A DNA stretch of 37,670 nucleotides. Origin: Microcaldota archaeon. Lineage in GTDB: Archaea; Micrarchaeota; Micrarchaeia; Micrarchaeales; CABMGC01. Shown one piece after another: positions 1 through 7,884 of this stretch; the first letter of the stretch is position 1, and every line of letters starts with the position of its first letter. The DNA lies in assembly GCA_021823435.1 (NCBI GenBank), contig JAKANZ010000002.1, positions 1 through 37,670 on the forward strand, read 5' to 3'. Below the pieces are notes generated by a model that was given only the letters and a program-made list of their open reading frames with translations, was not told where the DNA came from and ran no database searches. The position numbers and the translations under genes are program-made.

Positions 1-316
1 ATATGTACTCCTTTATTCCGAAGTTGAGCGAATTTCCAGCTATCGAATCTGTGTACACAGTGTTGTTGTTGGCGTCGAGCGCGTTCTTCAGGAACTCTGA
101 CGCAGCGCTGTCTCTGAGCGTCACCACGGCGCCTATTATCTGGCCCTTCTTTATGCCGAATTCTGGAAATCTCTTCTTGGCCTTGGTATATGCGGCTTCC
201 CTGCCTGTGAGTTTCTTCAGCAGCGCGCGGGCGTTGTCGAGCTTCTCTTCGTTAGCGCCTATGCCCATGTTCACCACTAGCTTTTCGAGCCTTATATCGC
301 GCATGGAGTTTGACAT
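1..316 (-). CDS. rpl5: Ribosomal protein uL5 (partial, C-terminus beyond window)
   Basis: Large-subunit protein that contacts 5S rRNA and the central protuberance. The visible N-terminal ~105 residues read MSNSMRDIRLEKLVVNMGIG followed by an LTG motif, TKAKKRFPEFGIKKG and an IIGAVVTLR stretch, matching archaeal uL5. The ATG at 316 lies 2 nt after the eS4 stop (TAA 319-321); a second in-frame ATG at 304 (MRDIRLEKL) is the alternative and would match the shorter archaeal N-termini. It is the last visible gene of the ribosomal operon and is cut only by the window edge. Confidence 0.93.
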   Translation of the reverse strand, partial: MSNSMRDIRLEKLVVNMGIGANEEKLDNARALLKKLTGREAAYTKAKKRFPEFGIKKGQIIGAVVTLRDSAASEFLKNALDANNNTVYTDSIAGNSLNFGIKEYI

Positions 317-318
317 GA

Positions 319-1002
319 TTAAGCACCTATCACCATTACGTTCTCAACAGGGGTTTCGAAGGTTCCGGCGCTGCTTTCCACCTTCACCGCTGCCACAGAT
401 GTGGCGCCTCCTGCCTTGATCGCTTTTATAGTACCGGTTTCGGAAGCGTGAGCTCCTTTTACAACCAGGCACCTTGCCCCGCTCTCGAATTTAAGCACAG
501 ATTTTATCTTGCGGCCGTCCAGCACCACGGAATCGTTGACCATGGTCTTCCCGTCGCCCGCGGAGAGGGACCCGTCATAGAGCCTGAGCATAACCTTGTT
601 ACCCTTGGCCAGGTATTTGCCCACAACCTTGAGCGTCCTGCTCTTGCCCGTGCCTTCTTTCTTTTCCAACCTTATATCGCCGTTCTTGCCTACATTCACA
701 GTGTATAACTCCTTTGTTTGCGCCAGCGCAATCACGTCGCCAAAACCTATGGGATAGGATGCATCTGATACTTTGCTTCTATTCACCGCTATCTTACCTG
801 ACTTTATCATCTTGCGCGCCTCTCTGGCGTTCGCAGCGAATGCGAGCTTGTCCCTCAGGAGCACCAGCAGTGCTATACTCCTGCCAAGTGAGTGCCTGCC
901 GGAGGTGGGTTTGGCTAGGTACTTGACCGTTTTCCTGCTCACCCTCGAGTAGGTGCTCGCAGCGAGCCTGTTCAAGTGCCTTGAGTTACCGTGCCTGGCC
1001 AT
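319..1002 (-). CDS. rps4e: Ribosomal protein eS4
   Basis: Small-subunit protein specific to archaea and eukaryotes, 227 aa, the usual archaeal length. It begins MARHGNSRHLNRLAAS, contains an S4-type RNA-binding segment (about residues 43-90, with ARKMIKSGKIAVNRSKVSD), and ends with the KOW-like C-terminal region FETPVENVMVIG typical of eS4. It lies 4 nt downstream of uL24 and 2 nt upstream of uL5, in the conserved archaeal order L14-L24-S4e-L5. Nothing looks truncated. Confidence 0.96.
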   Translation of the reverse strand: MARHGNSRHLNRLAASTYSRVSRKTVKYLAKPTSGRHSLGRSIALLVLLRDKLAFAANAREARKMIKSGKIAVNRSKVSDASYPIGFGDVIALAQTKELYTVNVGKNGDIRLEKKEGTGKSRTLKVVGKYLAKGNKVMLRLYDGSLSAGDGKTMVNDSVVLDGRKIKSVLKFESGARCLVVKGAHASETGTIKAIKAGGATSVAAVKVESSAGTFETPVENVMVIGA

Positions 1003-1006
1003 ATCG

Positions 1007-1384
1007 TCACTGCTTTGTTGCCTTCAGCGCTTGCATCTTTGCGCTCCTGAGCTTGTCGCCCAGGTCCATGTCTGTTATGTAAACGTTAGACGCGTTTATC
1101 GCGATCTGCGATTCTTTCCCCTTCGCGTTCTTGCGCGTTATGCCCTCCACAAAAACCACAGCGCGGCCAAGGTCGACGCCGAGCACCTTGCCCGTCTTGC
1201 CCCTGCTCGAGCCACTCATCACCTTTACCGTGTCTCCCTTCCTTACCCCTATGCTCCTCTTCTTCACTCCCAGCTTCGCAGCCAGTTCCTTTGAAATGTG
1301 AGCATTCACGAAGCTCTGTCTGAGGTGGTTGCTCGCGGTGTACCTGAAGAGCCTTTGCTTCCTGGGTTTGGCGCTTTGTATCAT
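1007..1384 (-). CDS. rpl24: Ribosomal protein uL24
   Basis: Assembly-initiating large-subunit protein, about 125 aa. The archaeal N-terminal extension (QSAKPRKQRLFRYTASNHLRQ) is followed by a KOW motif (VRKGDTVKVMSGSSRGKTGKV) and the VEGITRKNAKGKE segment. I chose ATG 1384; a GTG at 1393 would also be in frame and would overlap the uL14 stop, but the family normally starts close to the KPRKQR segment. The sequence AGTGAT just upstream could act as a weak Shine-Dalgarno site. Confidence 0.95.
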   Translation of the reverse strand: MIQSAKPRKQRLFRYTASNHLRQSFVNAHISKELAAKLGVKKRSIGVRKGDTVKVMSGSSRGKTGKVLGVDLGRAVVFVEGITRKNAKGKESQIAINASNVYITDMDLGDKLRSAKMQALKATKQ

Positions 1385-1392
1385 TAAAATCA

Positions 1393-1791
1393 CTACACTA
1401 TCTTCGACGCTATGCCGGCAATCTTAGCGTATCTTTCGACTATCTCCCTGGCCATCGCCCCTTTTATCTCGGTGCCTATGGGCAGGTTATCATCACCTAC
1501 CATTATGCCCGCGTTGTCCTCAAACCTCACGCGCATGCCGCTGCTCCTCCTTATCGAGGCCCTCTGCCTTATTATGATCACGCGCACGGGCTTCTTCAGA
1601 TAAGCTGGCGTACCCTTTATCACGCTGGCTATGACTATGTCGCCGAGTCCCGCCGCCGCCAGCCCGCCGTGTCTGTGGCCCTTGCCTATCTTGTTGATTA
1701 TCTTGAATATCATCGCACCGCTGTTGTCGGCGCACGTAAGCGTTGACATGGGAACCAGTGTCCTCGTTATCCTCGATGATATTCCTCTCAT
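1393..1791 (-). CDS. rpl14: Ribosomal protein uL14
   Basis: Large-subunit protein at the intersubunit face, 132 aa, standard archaeal length. Recognised by TCADNSGAMIFKIINKIGKG, the GDIVIASVIKGTP segment, the RVIIIRQRASIRRSSGMRV stretch and the C-terminal GTEIKGAMAREIVERYAKIAGIAS. It lies 4 nt downstream of uS17 and is separated from uL24 by only 8 nt, so the genes are almost certainly co-transcribed. Confidence 0.96.
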   Translation of the reverse strand: MRGISSRITRTLVPMSTLTCADNSGAMIFKIINKIGKGHRHGGLAAAGLGDIVIASVIKGTPAYLKKPVRVIIIRQRASIRRSSGMRVRFEDNAGIMVGDDNLPIGTEIKGAMAREIVERYAKIAGIASKIV

Positions 1792-1795
1792 GCGC

Positions 1796-2101
1796 TCATG
1801 CCTTCGGTTTGACTATGCCTGTTATTGCGAAGGACTTCGTTTTGCTCAGCCTTCGCGCCTCCGCCACATTGACCGTGTCTCCGGCCTTTGCGTTTATGCA
1901 GTCAGGATTGTGGGCCGCTATTCGCGAATGCTTTCTCAGATATCGCTCGTACTTGTAGAGGTAGATCGTGTAGTCTATCTTCACTATCGCCGTGCGTTTC
2001 GCCTTGCTACTTACGACCAGGCCAGCGAACCTCGTGCCCCGTGTCTTTAGCCGCCCGTGTATCGGGCACCTTGGGTCATCGCATTTGATTTCTTGCGTCA
2101 C
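1796..2101 (-). CDS. rps17: Ribosomal protein uS17
   Basis: Primary 16S rRNA-binding protein, 101 aa. It shows the archaeal N-terminus with a CDDPRCPIHG cysteine cluster (absent in bacterial S17), then TRGTRFAGLVVSSKAKRTAI, YERYLRKHSRIAAHNPDCIN and the end GDTVNVAEARRLSKTKSFAI. Its ATG overlaps the end of the Rpp29 gene by 4 nt, indicating translational coupling within the operon. Confidence 0.95.
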   Translation of the reverse strand: MTQEIKCDDPRCPIHGRLKTRGTRFAGLVVSSKAKRTAIVKIDYTIYLYKYERYLRKHSRIAAHNPDCINAKAGDTVNVAEARRLSKTKSFAITGIVKPKA

Positions 2102-2409
2102 TCTTCCCTCCTCTTGTAGTACTTCATTGACTTCTCTATCCTGTCCTCGGGTCTGAAGTTTATTTCAACTCCGTTGACTATGAACGACTTCCTTCCCGCG
2201 TAAAAGCGAAAGGTAGACGTTGCTTTTACCAGCCTCTTGAGCCGGTTGCCCGTGTCTACTACGAGAGTGTTTTTGCTCTCGTCTACTACGGTACCGTGCA
2301 AACCAACCTGCTTCCTGTCGGCGCACCTGAGAACCCGCACCCTGAGCCCTATAAGCTCGTTGAGCACTATGTTCCTGTTGTTGTACGCGCTGTAATCGCT
2401 AGCTGCCAT
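2098..2409 (-). CDS. rnp1: RNase P protein component 1 (Rpp29/Pop4)
   Basis: Protein subunit of archaeal RNase P, which matures tRNA 5' ends. It is 103 aa, with the Sm-like core LIGLRVRVLRCADRKQVGLH, GTVVDESKNTLVVDTG and FRPEDRIEKSMKYYKRRE at the C-terminus, as in archaeal Rpp29. In many archaea this gene lies between rpl29 and rps17 in the S10/spc superoperon. Here it is the first gene, followed upstream by a divergent promoter region and an unrelated surface-protein gene, so rps3, rpl22 and rpl29 must be elsewhere. Confidence 0.92.
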   Translation of the reverse strand: MAASDYSAYNNRNIVLNELIGLRVRVLRCADRKQVGLHGTVVDESKNTLVVDTGNRLKRLVKATSTFRFYAGRKSFIVNGVEINFRPEDRIEKSMKYYKRREE

Positions 2410-2458
2410 GGGGTTATTTGCTTATTAGTTTTTATAAGGGCAAGTATTTAAACTTATC
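2410..2458. promoter_or_regulatory. Divergent promoter region between rnp1 operon and LamG gene
   Basis: A 49-nt AT-rich gap between two divergent start codons. A TTTTTATAAGG box at about 2429-2439 is centred about 25 nt before the ATG at 2459, which predicts a leaderless mRNA for the plus-strand gene. On the minus strand, TTTAAATA at 2445-2452 would place the ribosomal operon start about 13 nt before its ATG. Assignments rest on the usual archaeal TATA-to-start spacing. Confidence 0.6.
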
Positions 2459-3439
2459 ATGGTGCGTGAGAGGGCAGGTGCTGCAAGTCGCAAGGCGCAG
2501 TCCGCGATGGAGTACCTCATGACCTACGGGTGGGCCATATTAATAATAGCGGTAATACTTGGCGCTCTCTTCCAGCTCGGCGTGTTCAACTCAAACTCAT
2601 TTGCTCCGAAGGCGCCTCCCGGAGCATGCGTGGTCTACAGGCCCTACGGGCCTGTCGATGTGAGGCTAGTATCCTTGAGCGGCATTTGCAACGGGGAGCT
2701 GCCGCAGTACGTTGGAAACTTTAACAACTACCCCGGACCCGCTACGCAGTATATAGGTGTCAACCTTACCGCTTTCCAAAACCAGGGATCAACAATAAAC
2801 GAGCTTACCGCGTCTGCTTGGTTTGCAGAGGACCAGCTGCAAACAAGCAATATCTGCGCTGTTGGATTGATGGGCCAGATGGAGGGCAACGGAGGCGGGT
2901 CGGCGGGCGTCGCTCAGGGATGGTCGTTCGAGGCATACAGGACATGTGACAACGCTCCGTTCATAAGTTTTCTGGCCGGAAACGGAGTTACGCAGGCGAA
3001 CGGGGGTTTGTACGGCATAGGGACTTCAAGCCTGGAGCCCGATACGTGGTACTTTGTCACAGGCACGATAAATGGGAACGTCATATCGCTATATCTAAAC
3101 GGGCAGTTTGTTGCAAACACCGTCGTCACCAGCGGCGTTGCAAATACGCAGTACCCATTCTCCATAGGCGTCTACGGATGGAACGGTTGCCTTACGTGCT
3201 TTGACTGGTGGCAGGGGAGTATAGCCAATATACAGCTATACAATACATCATTTTCAGCGAACGAGGTGCAGCAGCTGTATGTAGAAGGCATAGGAGGCGC
3301 GCCTACGCGGTTGCAGAACCTTGTCGGATGGTGGACGCTGGATGGGAATGCTAACGATTATTCAGGAAACGGCCGCAACGGGACGACAAAAGGTTTGAGT
3401 TATAGCAGCGACTGGACTTCGCAGTACACCCCTCCGTGA
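2459..3439 (+). CDS. Secreted LamG-domain protein with class III signal peptide
   Basis: Predicted surface or pilus-associated protein, 326 aa. After a short basic N-terminus comes QSAMEYLMTYGWAILIIAV, a class III (archaeal pilin-type) signal whose processing would be just before Gln14 by a prepilin peptidase. The rest resembles a concanavalin A/LamG jellyroll: TASAWFAEDQ, WYFVTGTINGNVISLYLNGQ, FSIGVYGW, and IANIQLYNTSFSANEVQQLY, then the terminal block GGAPTRLQNLVGWWTLDGN...DYSGNGRNG. A paralogue with the same layout lies at 33839-34729. Ligand unknown. The start ATG is supported by a TATA box about 25 nt upstream. Confidence 0.85.
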   Translation: MVRERAGAASRKAQSAMEYLMTYGWAILIIAVILGALFQLGVFNSNSFAPKAPPGACVVYRPYGPVDVRLVSLSGICNGELPQYVGNFNNYPGPATQYIGVNLTAFQNQGSTINELTASAWFAEDQLQTSNICAVGLMGQMEGNGGGSAGVAQGWSFEAYRTCDNAPFISFLAGNGVTQANGGLYGIGTSSLEPDTWYFVTGTINGNVISLYLNGQFVANTVVTSGVANTQYPFSIGVYGWNGCLTCFDWWQGSIANIQLYNTSFSANEVQQLYVEGIGGAPTRLQNLVGWWTLDGNANDYSGNGRNGTTKGLSYSSDWTSQYTPP

Positions 3440-3452
3440 GATGAGAAAGGTC

Positions 3453-4697
3453 TCACTTCACTACTACCTTGTCAGATACCTCAACCACACGGTCGACGCT
3501 GTATCTTACAGGATTACCGAAGCTGGTGTTTATTATCAGCCCGCCGCGCTTTACGTCGACTCCGGCAACCTTGCCTATCATCGTGCCCAGCTCGTTGACC
3601 ACAAGCTTGTTTTTCAGTCTCTTGGTGCGTAGCACGCGGACCCTCAGAAGGTTTGACACCACGGATATCGCAACTCCCGCCACTATCGCTGCCAGAGTGA
3701 ATGAGAGGAACTGGCTGAAGTATATCTGTCCGAGAAGCCAGGCCATGAACGAGTACGCGAGCACCCAGACGATCACAGAAGAGCCTATGTAAACCCCGTA
3801 CCTGAAGTTGCGGAAGATGTACCTGTTCGACTTGGTGTCTATTATCCTTCCTATCAGGTACAGGCCGAACATGAATGGCAGCAGAAGGAGAAAGCCTTCA
3901 ACAGCATACGCTGTCGCGAAGCCGGTATCACCTGTTATCTTGAGTTGAGCAAGGTAGTTGCTCGCTCCTATGAAGACGCTGGCTATGAAGAAGACGAGCG
4001 CGCTGAGGTAGAAGACGAAGCTCATGCGTTCTATGCTGAAGCCGAAGCCGCGGAACGAGCCTATCAGTATATCCTCTAGGCCGAAGCCCTTTATCAGCAG
4101 GTAGAGGCCCACGAGCCCCAGCGGCACCTGCCACCCGAAACCCGCAGCGTAGCTTATCGCGAAAAGCAGAAAAAGTATTGCCGGTATGCCGAAGACTATC
4201 CTGGCATAGTGCGGTTCTTTCAGTTTCTCGAGCACAGCGACATAGGTGCTCTCAAGCGCCTTGTTCTGCTTCACAGCAACCATCTTCACGCTGTTTATCT
4301 TTATCCTAGACTCTATGATCGGAAGCACCTGCTCGTCGCTGGCTCCGTCGGTGATGAACATGCAAGAGTCAGCCTTGGTCTGGTCAATCACTCGTTCTAT
4401 CTGCGATGCGACTTCGCGGCCTGCATTATAACCCTCGCTTTCCGCGCCTGTTATCGTGGCTATGTTTACGGAGTAGCCTTCCTCCTTTAGCTCGTCATAG
4501 AGCTTGACCGCCTGGAACATGGTGTTCGCGTCTGTATCTTCCGGGTCTGCGAGAGCAAGCTGGGTTGCGCCGTTGAGGTTCTGCACCCTGCCGATCAGCG
4601 GCCCGCCTATCCTCGTCTTCCTGTACAGGTCATTGTCGACGTCAACGACAAGGACAAGAAGGCGTTCCGACTTTTCAATCCCCCTTGATTTTGCCAT
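3453..4697 (-). CDS. DUF373 family membrane protein
   Basis: Conserved archaeal membrane protein of unknown function, 414 aa. The N-terminal soluble half (1-170) has LLVLVVDVDNDLYRKTRIGG, the NLNGATQLALADPEDTDANT segment and ITDGASDEQVLPIIESRI, which typify DUF373. Residues about 170-350 hold five or six hydrophobic helices (for example IVFGIPAILFLLFAISY). The C-terminal tail (about 355-414) is soluble and may be a small beta domain (VRVLRTKRLKNKLVVNELGT). It converges on the LamG gene with a 13-nt gap. A TATA-like ATTTAAA stretch (minus strand reads TTTAAATATTAC) lies about 30 nt upstream of its ATG. Confidence 0.88.
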   Translation of the reverse strand: MAKSRGIEKSERLLVLVVDVDNDLYRKTRIGGPLIGRVQNLNGATQLALADPEDTDANTMFQAVKLYDELKEEGYSVNIATITGAESEGYNAGREVASQIERVIDQTKADSCMFITDGASDEQVLPIIESRIKINSVKMVAVKQNKALESTYVAVLEKLKEPHYARIVFGIPAILFLLFAISYAAGFGWQVPLGLVGLYLLIKGFGLEDILIGSFRGFGFSIERMSFVFYLSALVFFIASVFIGASNYLAQLKITGDTGFATAYAVEGFLLLLPFMFGLYLIGRIIDTKSNRYIFRNFRYGVYIGSSVIVWVLAYSFMAWLLGQIYFSQFLSFTLAAIVAGVAISVVSNLLRVRVLRTKRLKNKLVVNELGTMIGKVAGVDVKRGGLIINTSFGNPVRYSVDRVVEVSDKVVVK

Positions 4698-4870
4698 ACC
4701 TATAACCCTTGTGAATAGTAATATTTAAAACTGCACACAAGATACGGCTTAACGTCTATTTTTCCCGTTCCTGCTGCCTGCCAGCACCCTGCTGAACGGA
4801 GGGTGAAAACTTATATGAGCTTTATGTGTAATTAGGCAGTTCCTGTAATGGCGAAACGTGCGGATTGTCA

Positions 4871-5380
4871 ATGAAAAGCGAGAGAGGGGACGGTGGAATT
4901 GGAGAGGTCAGCATAAACAGAAAGACAGGCGTGCCCACGTATCCGTTCACCGAAGTTTTCAAAGGCTTCGAGAAGGTCGATGCCGTGAAGGAGATATTCG
5001 GGAAGAGCACGAAGAGGACCCTGAACAATCTGAGGGTCTCGTTGTATAGGTCAAGACGCGGCGGCTATATGTGGATTGACGACAAGGCGGGATGCATCGT
5101 CTGCAACCTCGACTATTTGAGAAGCGCGAGCAAGACATACATATACCTGGATGTTATACACGAGCTGGTGCACATAAAGCAGCTGCACGCAGGCAGAGCT
5201 CTCTTCGACTCAAGATACCACTACCTCGACAGGCCCACAGAATTGGAGGCGTACAGGGTCGCCATCGACGAGGCAAGAAGAACGGGGATGGGGAAGAAGG
5301 AGCTGACGGAGTACTTGAAGGTGGAATGGGTCACCAAAAAAGAGTTCGCCAGATTCCTCGGCCGTTTCGGTCTGCGCTGA
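4871..5380 (+). CDS. Small HExxH metallopeptidase-like protein
   Basis: Conserved hypothetical, about 169 aa. The centre has VIHELVHIKQLHAG, a HExxH zinc-binding motif, followed about 25 residues later by RPTELEAYR, where the Glu could be the third zinc ligand in the gluzincin manner. No signal peptide or membrane helix is visible, so it is probably cytoplasmic. The substrate is unknown. I place the start at ATG 4871; an in-frame TTG at 4865 is possible. A TATA-like CTTATATGA (4810-4818) lies upstream, and an 8-codon open frame starting at ATG 4848 ends in an ATGA overlap with this start. It is probably single-cistron. Confidence 0.7.
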   Translation: MKSERGDGGIGEVSINRKTGVPTYPFTEVFKGFEKVDAVKEIFGKSTKRTLNNLRVSLYRSRRGGYMWIDDKAGCIVCNLDYLRSASKTYIYLDVIHELVHIKQLHAGRALFDSRYHYLDRPTELEAYRVAIDEARRTGMGKKELTEYLKVEWVTKKEFARFLGRFGLR

Positions 5381-5436
5381 AATGCACGCTTCCATGTGAG
5401 TAAAAATAAATATCTTTAGAGGCAAGACATACTCCT

Positions 5437-6093
5437 ATGCGCTACGATGGGTTTGAGTCTCTTCTCAGTGACAGCACATGGCGCAGAGGCATGCGCCACC
5501 TCGCTAAGAGCGACAAGAGGATGGCAAAGCTGGTCTCAGGGTTCGGGACGATAAAACGAGATTGGGGCTCTTCTGACCCGTACGAGTCCATACTAGAGTC
5601 GTTCATCTACCAGCAGATAGCAGGCTCAGCCGCAGATGCCATAGTCAAAAAGTTCAGGGGGCTTTATGGCGGAAGATTTCCAAAGCCTCGCGAGTTCTTG
5701 AGAACGCCTGAAAAGCGGGTAAGGGGCGCGGGCATATCCCCTCAGAAGTATTCATACATAAAGGACCTGTGCAAGCGGCTCGTCCGCAAGGAACTGGATC
5801 TCAAAACGCTTGGTGAACTACCCGACGAGGAGGTGATAGCAATCCTCGACGATGTAAGAGGCATAGGAAGATGGACCGCAGAGATGTTCCTCATATTCAG
5901 CCTCAGAAGGGTGGACGTTTTCCCTATGGACGACCTGGGAATCCAGAACGCGGTGAAGAGAAACTACGGACTTAGGCGCCAGCCCAGTAAGGAAACGCTT
6001 CGGAAACTGTCCGATGGGTGGTCTCCTTACCGCTCAATCGCCACTCTTTACCTGTGGAGAAGCCAGGATCAGGCACTGCCGAACGAGAAATGA
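5437..6093 (+). CDS. DNA-3-methyladenine glycosylase II-like (AlkA/HhH-GPD)
   Basis: Base-excision repair glycosylase that removes alkylated purines. The 218-aa protein shows the AlkA-type core: DPYESILESFIYQQIAGSAA (48-67), a helix-hairpin-helix at about 138-150 (DDVRGIGRWTAEM), and VDVFPMDDLG, in which Asp166 fits the catalytic Asp of the HhH-GPD family. It lacks the long N-terminal TBP-like domain of E. coli AlkA, as in many archaeal and fungal homologues. A TATA-like AAATAAATAT element about 25 nt before ATG 5437 predicts a leaderless transcript. Confidence 0.88.
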   Translation: MRYDGFESLLSDSTWRRGMRHLAKSDKRMAKLVSGFGTIKRDWGSSDPYESILESFIYQQIAGSAADAIVKKFRGLYGGRFPKPREFLRTPEKRVRGAGISPQKYSYIKDLCKRLVRKELDLKTLGELPDEEVIAILDDVRGIGRWTAEMFLIFSLRRVDVFPMDDLGIQNAVKRNYGLRRQPSKETLRKLSDGWSPYRSIATLYLWRSQDQALPNEK

Positions 6094-6181
6094 TATTTAA
6101 GACGTCAAATCCGAAGCGAAACCGAAATATTCCAGAATCTATTTTAAAAGGTAGGGGCATAATATCTTCCGAGGTGCAGAC

Positions 6182-7810
6182 GTGACGAAAACATGGCAGA
6201 CGAAAAAGAAAATATTGAAGTTGGTGTCCAAGAACGCTAAGACTCCCGGAGAGATAAGTGAGGTGCTCGGGCTTGCGCCATCTACAGTAAGCGAGCACAT
6301 GGAGGAACTTGAAAGCATGGGGGCGGTAAAACCGGTTGATAACCCATTCATAAAGAAATGGAAGTACTACAGAGCGAATCCAGATTTTGATGTTCAGAGC
6401 GTTTCAAGCATGAAGAGGATAAGCAACATACCCCAGATCGCAGCCGCGCTCGTCATCCTGTTGGGCATTGTGGCGTTTCTGGCGCTGGGTCTGCCGGGAC
6501 TTGGAGCCGGGGGGGTCGGGCATTCTGTTGTGTTCTCACTGACCGACCCTCCCAGTGTGCCAAACGGCACACAGGCGCTAAACGTAACGTATTCCTCGCT
6601 TAGGGCTCACTATACTGCAGCAAACGGGACCGCTACATGGGTGAATGGAAGCGGTAGTGGCAGCCTCGATCTTATGAGTCTGATAAATGCGAGTCAGGTC
6701 ATAGGTGTGGGCAGGGCACCCGCGAACTCTATAATCAACCTGGTGAGTTTCACAATAACCTCAGCGTACATAGTGATTAATGGTACTGAACACAACGTGA
6801 CCGTGCCCAGCGGTAGCCTAACTGTACCAATCACCAGAAGCGGGGCCGTGACCACAAACTCTAGCGTACTGATAGATCTCAGCCCGGTGGTGGCCACGAT
6901 CTACACCAACAACTCTGCAGTCTTTCTGCTTGTGCCCTCTGTGAGAGCGGTACTTGTGGGTAATGGGACGGTGAGCGGAAGGGTAGGAGAAAGGCACGCT
7001 ATAACGCGGCATGAGCAGGAGGAACTGAACTCCACCGCACCGGAGATAACCATAAGTTCTGCCAGCTTCAGCGTTGTTAACAATTCTACTGTGAAGATAC
7101 AAGCTACTGTCAAAGACAACGCAAACGTGAGCGTTGACCTCAGGCACGTGATACTCTACGGACTGCCTGCCGTCTTTGTGACTCCCGATACGAACGGCAG
7201 CGTGGGCGCAGAAATAGGCGCAAAACCTGCGTTCCTGAATGGAACTGTTGGCATGGGAGTGAACGCTGACGCTGGAGGAGAGAGCAAGGGTATAGGAACC
7301 AGAGAGGATTCGTTGATGATGAACAGAAGTGAAGGCGGTTCGGAAGTACCCGATGTGATAAACGGAGTCAACGTGCACGTCTTCGGGAACGAAGCGATCA
7401 ACGCGACGACGCACATGCCGATGCTCAACGCGCGAGAGACTTCGGCGCTCAATAACCTCGTCTCGGTAGGGGCTGAAGCACGGTCATTCCGGGTGCTGAA
7501 CTTCCTGGTGACTGCAAACGGCACTCTGGCTCTGCCGTTTTTGAGCAGCAGCTGTTCGTGCGCGGGCAGGATCTGCCCGATGAAGGACGCTGCTTCTATC
7601 GCTTGCATTGTTGAGGGAGAGGGCAACGCAAGCGCGCTGGGATACACGCTGGCGCCTGGGACTTCTGTGAACCTTACCTTCTCTGCGCCCATAGCCTACG
7701 CCAACAATCACATACAGATAACGCCTGTTGTCGGAAGCAAGTGGCAGCTCGTGGTCCAGGGAGACGCGGGAGCGAGGGCAACGACAAACGTTATGGTGAC
7801 AAGCGGTTAG
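6182..7810 (+). CDS. Membrane-anchored winged-helix protein with extracytoplasmic DUF4382-like domain
   Basis: A 542-aa fusion. Residues 1-70 form an ArsR/MarR-like winged helix (TKKKILKLVSKNAKTPGEIS, LGLAPSTVSEHMEELESMGA). One membrane helix follows at about 85-105 (IAAALVILLGIVAFLALGL). The remainder is Asn/Thr-rich and probably outside the cell: first a DUF4382-like domain (SLTDPPSVPNGTQALNVTYS, DLMSLINASQVIG, VLIDLSPVVATIY), then a long region ending in a short segment with three cysteines (SSCSCAGRICPMK). The start is GTG 6182, with GAGGTG as Shine-Dalgarno 5 nt upstream. It may act as a one-component transmembrane regulator; this is inference. The neighbouring gene carries the same DUF4382-like domain. 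Confidence 0.8.
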   Translation: MTKTWQTKKKILKLVSKNAKTPGEISEVLGLAPSTVSEHMEELESMGAVKPVDNPFIKKWKYYRANPDFDVQSVSSMKRISNIPQIAAALVILLGIVAFLALGLPGLGAGGVGHSVVFSLTDPPSVPNGTQALNVTYSSLRAHYTAANGTATWVNGSGSGSLDLMSLINASQVIGVGRAPANSIINLVSFTITSAYIVINGTEHNVTVPSGSLTVPITRSGAVTTNSSVLIDLSPVVATIYTNNSAVFLLVPSVRAVLVGNGTVSGRVGERHAITRHEQEELNSTAPEITISSASFSVVNNSTVKIQATVKDNANVSVDLRHVILYGLPAVFVTPDTNGSVGAEIGAKPAFLNGTVGMGVNADAGGESKGIGTREDSLMMNRSEGGSEVPDVINGVNVHVFGNEAINATTHMPMLNARETSALNNLVSVGAEARSFRVLNFLVTANGTLALPFLSSSCSCAGRICPMKDAASIACIVEGEGNASALGYTLAPGTSVNLTFSAPIAYANNHIQITPVVGSKWQLVVQGDAGARATTNVMVTSG

Positions 7811-7884
7811 GCGCCGCTTGCCCGAAGACGTCATCGAGCATCGTTTTAAATAATTTGTGAGAGAAGGTAGCAGGGGCAGAGGAT

